Source: Lunularia cruciata (Eukaryota; Streptophyta; Marchantiopsida; Lunulariales; Lunulariaceae). From it: 64,000 nucleotides of DNA. Made by a program: the position numbers and the translations under genes. Positions 58,744 to 64,000 of the stretch are shown piece after piece. Below the pieces are notes generated by a model. The model searched no databases and had not been told where the DNA came from. It saw only the letters and a program-made list of their open reading frames with translations. Every line of letters starts with the position of its first letter. Position 1 is the first letter of the stretch. The DNA is taken from contig OX419761.1 of the NCBI GenBank assembly GCA_948567375.1, positions 26,972,501 to 27,036,500 on the forward strand, in the 5' to 3' direction.

Positions 58744-59144
58744 TGTAACAATGTGGAGTTTAGCGAAAAATTTAGTAGGGCTAACAAAGTAGCAAATAAG
58801 ACAAATTAGCCTAGAATATTCTAAAAGTATCTAGGAAGCTTCCCGGCTAGCTTAGCTTGCACCTCAAGTAAGTAGCTTCTAGAAGAAAGCTTCTAGAAGC
58901 TTCCAACTAGCTTAGCTTGCACGCCAAGTAGGTGGCTTCTAGAAGGAAGCTTCTTGGTTAACTTGGCTTGCACTCTAAGAAAGCGGCTTGAGGAAGTTTC
59001 TTGAGAAGCTTCTCAAGGGCCTTGTATGTTATCTATAAATACCAAAGCCAAAGCTCATGCTAGGCATTTGGAGTTTTCTCTCATTCTAGTGTCCCAATGT
59101 GAGCTTTCATTCTTCTATTCTCCCCTTGGTCTTGGTCTTTTACA
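58744..59144 (+). repeat. 3' LTR of chromovirus 2
   Basis: 401 bp, matching the 5' LTR apart from a deletion of about 24 bases in the AGAAGCTTC-rich middle and scattered substitutions. It is preceded by the purine tract GGTGGGGGAATA. Confidence 0.92.
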
Positions 59145-59149
59145 GCCAT

Positions 59150-61680
59150 AAAATGACCACAAAAAGGAATAAAACTTGCCAAGGATCCAACAACCTCCCT
59201 AAGCTCTCTAAAGATGGATGCTTGTGGGATGCTATTAAAACGGTTCTCAACATCTACCTATAGGAAGACCCACTCCAGATGGATATCTAGGAGCATCCTA
59301 ATGCCTAGAGATATAGCCTCACATCCTCCAAAGTGTACCTACTCCAAATTGATGTGGACTGAAGTGCTATCAAAAGTAAGAATGATGTTGAAAGACAATG
59401 GTACAATTGACCAAAAGCACAAAGATCTCTCCAAGAGCAATTGGTCTAGTGCTCCCATATCCTTCTCCATTGCAAGAAGTTGACTAGCATCTAACCCCCG
59501 ACTAACTAAACATAGGAATGTCTCCTCTTGCTACTATTGCAGCCACATGAAACAACTCAATAAAACCACTAGAAGTATCATCTGCCTAAAAGCAATCTCT
59601 AAGGTGCTCATAAACCATCCCTAACAAGCCTCCTGAGGAAAGGCAAGGAAAATGCACAATGGGTGTGCCAAAAGTGACCTATCAAGACATAAAGGTTGCT
59701 TAGGCTGATAATTTAAGACCTCTAGTTGTATGTAATACCAAGAGCTAGCCATATGATCTAAATGTGAAATTTGTTTTGGTAATATCTAAAATGATGTTAT
59801 ATATGATGGTCAAAATAGATAAGATAGAAGTATCACCAAAAGAGTACTTCTACTAATAGGGCAGAAACTGAAATAGACTTGAGAACCTTGGAACCAATAG
59901 CTAGACATATGATTTAAAGGTGAGAATTGGTTTGGTAACATCTGGAAGGATGTTACACATGATGGACTAAACAGATCAGAAAGAGGTATCACCAAAAGGG
60001 GACTTCTACTAATAGAGTAGGAATCGAAATATGCTTAAAATCTTTGAAGGCAATTTTGGAGGCCTAAACGGATGAATTAGGCCTCGAAAATGTGCAGATT
60101 CCTCTTCCCCTCAACAAAGGAAAGGCTGGTCTTCCCTCCCCCTGCTTTGTCTTGTCGAGAGCTTTTCAACGATATCTTACTCACATGATTCTGAGATTCC
60201 TATAGGAAGATTCCCTAAAAGATTCCCTTTGGTCAAAGCTTATTTGACCAACCAGATAGGACCTAGACCAGACATCTCACCCATCCAAGTAAGTAATCCA
60301 AGGGTGGAGCTTGCTGACATGTCACCTATCTGTGTCCTTAATCCTATGGTGGAGCTTCCTTGGAGGAGATCCTCTTTGTCTTTATAATGAAGAGAAGGTG
60401 CTCCTTTGGGGCATCGAATGTTTGAGTGCGCAATCTGTGTTTTCTCTCTTCTCTTGTCCTTAGAGTATCACATTGTAGTACCTCTACCGCTACAGGATGT
60501 AGTGAGCGTAGGGAAGAGATAGTCACATTAGTAGGACTTGCCATAGACAAAGGGTGTAACGCTCATGTTTCTCTACTAAACTCTCCCGCCTGACCCAATG
60601 TCCTACACCATCATAATCGAGTGGACTCTGTGTTATCTTGTCGTGAAACCTATCTTTTAAAATGTGTAGTTCTAATAGACTATTCCTGAAGGGCCGCCTA
60701 ATCTCCTGCTCAAAATCAACAAAATCTAGCAGTCACCTCTCTATGCCCTGCACTCCCCCTCTAGCATAACAAAGACACCATCGAGGAGGAATAAGAATAG
60801 GATGGACCATGCTAACTCATTCGAGGGATCACGTGCCAAACAATCAAGTGGTAAGCAAAAAGACTATCTAGCCTCATCATGGAGTGTGCATTGTAGCCTA
60901 TGGAATACATGTGGATATGGATAATTAGTCTCAATAACTCCAAAATGCAACCCACCCAAGAAGCTAGTCATTCCTATGACTCAATCGGTATCCCTAGAAC
61001 GGTCCACGACAGAATAGAAGAAGCGTGTGTAATCCCGAGTGTCACGGCCATTGATGTGGTCGCTTGCCTCACGTGGGCATCCTAAGTGGTCCAATCATAG
61101 TCCTTGTACATCCTTCCTACATGGACCTTTACCCTTGCAAGGTAAGACGTAGATGACACACTGGATATGGTGTATCTCGAGCTGCTCTATGCGGCCACAC
61201 GTGGGGAGGTGTAGCCATGGCTAGCAAAAGAATGACGATAGTAACACATGATGTTCCTCTCTATATCTCCCCATATCTACAAAACCACAACTCCTCACAT
61301 CCCCAACTCACATAGGAAAATACAATATCTCCAAACCCTAAAAATTATAAATTCTCATAATTTTCAATTTCTATCTCCAAAAATTTTAAACTAAATTCCC
61401 ATGGAACTAATAATAAAAACCAAGAGATAAGAAATGAAAATTCTTGACCCATCACTCTCAATGTGTAATGATCACTCTATAACTTAAAAACTAAAAAATC
61501 ATAATAACTTTCTACTCAATCTTCCATAATCTTCAATCTAGGTACCAATGGATCAAAAACAAACAAAATAGACTATTCACTTGAGTGCTATATGCAAGAG
61601 AACCCTCATATAGTATAGATCTTTCCTCTCACATCTCTCTCTCCTCTCCCGTCTCCGCACTCTCCCAAATGTCCTGAACC
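59150..61680 (-). mobile_element. LINE family 1 (copy B), 5' half
   Basis: Minus-strand LINE: the zinc-finger block is at about 61,200-61,030 (RAARDTPYPVCH and following). The conserved segment FLGGLHFGVIETNYPYPHVF...LQCTLHDEAR and FCLPLDCLARDPSNELAW (about 60,960-60,790) comes next, then the RT region with QVDVENRF-like sequence and SIFRELREVVG near 59,260-59,190. Interrupted by the solo LTR at 59,731-60,472 and, at 59,149, by chromovirus 2. Collinear with 1-2,150. This is the best-preserved head of the family in the window and was used to interpret the others. Confidence 0.8.
59731..60472 (+). repeat. Solo LTR, TGTAATA family, inside LINE copy B
   Basis: 742 bp, with ends TGTAATACC...GTATCACA and a perfect target duplication TTGTA (59,726-59,730 and 60,473-60,477). 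The sister LINE copy at about 235-240 shows the empty site. Confidence 0.95.
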
Positions 61681-61689
61681 GAACCAGTG

Positions 61690-64000
61690 AATCCACGCAA
61701 TAAGTTATCTGCACAAGAGCTTTGGTCACAATTGACACCAAGGTTGGAGAAGGTTTTGTCCATGAAGCAAAGGAATAGAAGTTTACAGTATATGATGGTG
61801 ATGGTGATGAATAGCCCACGAGTGCTGCACTAGCAAGTCAAAATTAGATTTGAGCGATCAATACTTTGGCCCTTTTTTGCATTCTCCGTTTATTGGCTTT
61901 TCTTGCGACTTCAGCGTTGAAGAAACGAGACATAATTCAGGATTTCAATACTCTTAATTACGGTTGTTTCCAAGTACCGTAGAGGTCAGATGCATAAAAA
62001 GAATATTTGATTCCCGTGAAGTAGAGCATCGACATGAATAATTGAGGGCGTCCTTAACAAGTTTTAGGGATGAAGCTAATATTTATGGATCGTTTCAATT
62101 TGTGTATATATAGGAAAATATGATTTAGTTTTATCGACTTAAGAATATTAGAATCTTTTATTAAATGTTTAGTTGAGGATTTCTAAAGTGTATATCTTTC
62201 AAGTGATTGGCTGGAAACTCACTTTTAGTATTATTTAGAACTTAGTATGACCACTATGATCCTCAAAACTGGTTTGGATTTAAATTCTTTCTTCCTTTAA
62301 AATTTGTTCTTCAAATCTGTTTTTTTGTCAAATATTACTCAAATATTTAATTATATGAAATGAAATAGATTATTTCAGTAAGATTCATGATGAACATGCA
62401 AAATAATCAAACAACAGAGCACAACGTTCAACTACATAACTACTCATTACATTAGAAATAGTATAAAATTTCTTGAGTCCATGAGGAGGGGAAAGTCCTA
62501 TAAAATGAGCTATGTACATCAATTTTATTTTTTTAGTCCATGAGGAAGGAAAAATCATATAAAATGAGAAAATTAAATTAATTATAAAATTATTAATTTA
62601 ATAAAAATTATTAATATATTAATCTAATTTAACTAAGAAGGAAATAGAATATGGAGAATCTAGAAAGGAATCAAATCATCTATCTCTTTGTCTTAATAAT
62701 ACAATGTTCGTGTTGTATAGACATTTTCTTATCAACTTTGGTAAAGATAGCACTTGAAAATGGGATGGATAACAATGTATGAAAATATAGATGATCATGG
62801 GTAAGACCTACTTAAATTGAGAATATGAAGTGAAGTGGTTTTCTTTTTAAATGTATGAAATACATAAGCAGAAGAAGAAAGTCAAGCTTATTTCAAAGCG
62901 TGAAATCTTGAGATTGAGAAAAAAAAAACCAAAGTAAAACCAAGAAAGCAGAAATTACTTTTAAAATCTTATTCCAAATTTATATCTATTGTAACAACTT
63001 GTTTAACAACAATTACAAGCCATGCACAATCTAAAATCAAGTTCATGAAAGGTAGGGAAAGGAATAATTTAGTTAAAATCAAAGCAAAGAAGGTAGTTAA
63101 GATGGCAAATTTGAAATCCAAAGTAGACATTAAGAAGATTATACACTTGGGGGAAAACAGAAAAGAGATAAAGAAAATGAAATTTAAATAACTAATACCA
63201 AAGTAAAGTAGATTTTATCCATGACTCTAGAGTTAGCAAAGGTAAAAAAAATCTCTCAATACAATTCAGAGTTTGGTTTTTTTGAATTTAAATTTAAATG
63301 ATCAACCATACAAAATGAATAGTTAGCACTCGATTTCTAACTCTTAATTATATTTCTTGCACTTCAAGTGCAGAAATAGCAAAGAATATTATGATTAAGG
63401 TGTAATCAAGCACAAATTTTTTTAATAAAATTATGCTCCACTTTTTTGACATCAAAACTATATGCCTCAATTTATATGTGTAGTTTTTGCTCCAAAATTC
63501 TATACCTTTATCTATGTACATATTTTATGTTTTGGAAATGGCTTATCTATATCCAAAGTTTCTCCTATGTGGTAGTACTTTGCCACACTTTATTTGTAAA
63601 CTTTAGGAATCTTGGATGTGCTAGGATGAACAAGTTTATATTCCAAATCTTCCTTATGCATGTTGACGATATTTGGTATACGCTTGTGGATTTATTTGGA
63701 AGTGGATAAAGTGGATTATGTATAAACTGGATTTGCTTTCATGAGGTAGTAAAAATCTTCAGTGGATTTTATTATTATTTTGTGTAATTTTAAAACCAAT
63801 TAAAACCTTAAAAAAAATTAATTTTCCATATAGTTATAGAAATGAAAACTTAAAAGAATTGTGAATATTTACAAGAAGATTTATACATAAAAGTAAGCAA
63901 TAAAATTCACACTACATTAGTTATACTAATTATTGAGGTGGTGAGTGATATTATTTATAGGTGGAGGAGTGTCTCCTCTAGGTTGAGGTGCTCTAAGCTG
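61690..64000. other. AT-rich intergenic DNA, nothing recognised
   Basis: The only frames are short and motif-free (for example 63,446-63,709 plus, 87 codons, low complexity, Tyr/Phe-rich). A short direct repeat (AGTCCATGAGGA-GG-AAA-TC-TATAAAATGAG) is near 62,476 and 62,535. No LTR, RNA gene or coding similarity seen. Confidence 0.6.

Larger units (their letters stand above)
52715..59144 (+). mobile_element. Ty3/gypsy chromovirus 2 (complete but decayed, TGTAACA...TTTTACA LTRs)
   Basis: A full-length element with a perfect 5-bp target duplication GCCAT (52,710-52,714 and 59,145-59,149), inserted in the RT of LINE copy B. Parts in order: 5' LTR, perfect initiator-Met primer site, gag, protease, RT, RNase H, integrase, chromodomain, purine tract, 3' LTR. 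A TGTAATA-family solo LTR lies inside the integrase C-terminal region. Its own LTRs are unrelated to that family. Stops and frameshifts make it non-functional. Chromodomain and domain order put it among chromoviruses. Confidence 0.93.

Noticed and set aside
1-64000. tRNA, rRNA and other structured RNA genes
   Set aside because: None of the conserved boxes or stems (for example GGTTCGAATCC with a cloverleaf) was found by eye. A covariance-model scan would be needed to exclude small RNAs.

Overview
The window looks like nuclear DNA of a green plant (streptophyte), most likely a large, transposon-rich genome of the non-seed type. The evidence is two intron-bearing housekeeping genes whose products carry organelle-type N-terminal extensions: a two-rhodanese-domain 3-mercaptopyruvate sulfurtransferase and a plastid/mitochondrial-type peptide deformylase. 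Everything around them is layered transposons. The species cannot be named from sequence alone.

Layout. 1-2.15 kb: 5' part of a LINE (minus) holding a solo LTR. 2.4-4.6 kb: a less AT-rich, apparently single-copy stretch with exon-like pieces of an unrecognised gene. 5.9-8.8 kb: a second, unrelated LINE (minus; endonuclease plus reverse transcriptase). 8.9-9.97 kb: a decayed MULE-type transposase (minus). 9.98-10.6 kb: a LINE 3' end. 11.4-18.4 kb: solo LTRs and another LINE fragment. 20.0-40.4 kb: one plus-strand LINE split by two full-length Ty3/gypsy elements, a chromovirus at 21,424-28,749 and an extraordinary second element at 28,856-38,862. 40.99-49.66 kb: the gene island, with the sulfurtransferase (plus) and the deformylase (minus) tail to tail. 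50.0-61.7 kb: a minus-strand copy of the same LINE, split by a second chromovirus (52,715-59,144) and by solo LTRs. 61.7-64 kb: AT-rich DNA with nothing recognised.

The main discovery is the element at 28,856-38,862. Between its protease and reverse transcriptase it carries a complete-looking C5 cytosine DNA methyltransferase domain (motifs I, IV with PCQ, VI with ENV, VIII, IX/X). After the integrase, where the two neighbouring chromoviruses have or begin a chromodomain, it ends in a canonical C4HC3 PHD finger. Gag, methyltransferase (from motif IV on), reverse transcriptase, RNase H, integrase and PHD finger lie in one reading frame, interrupted only by stops and by local indels around the protease. 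The inference is that the mobile element once coupled its own DNA methylation activity to a chromatin reader. It is now dead. Its LTRs are also oddly arranged: a 105-bp block A and a 450-bp block B occur as B...A-B-A, consistent with integration of a permuted (circle-derived) intermediate.

Nine LTR copies of one family (TGTAATA...TATTACA) are scattered across the window, most as solo LTRs with 5-bp target duplications. This gives an explicit order of nested insertions. Coordinates of TE segments without a target duplication are approximate.
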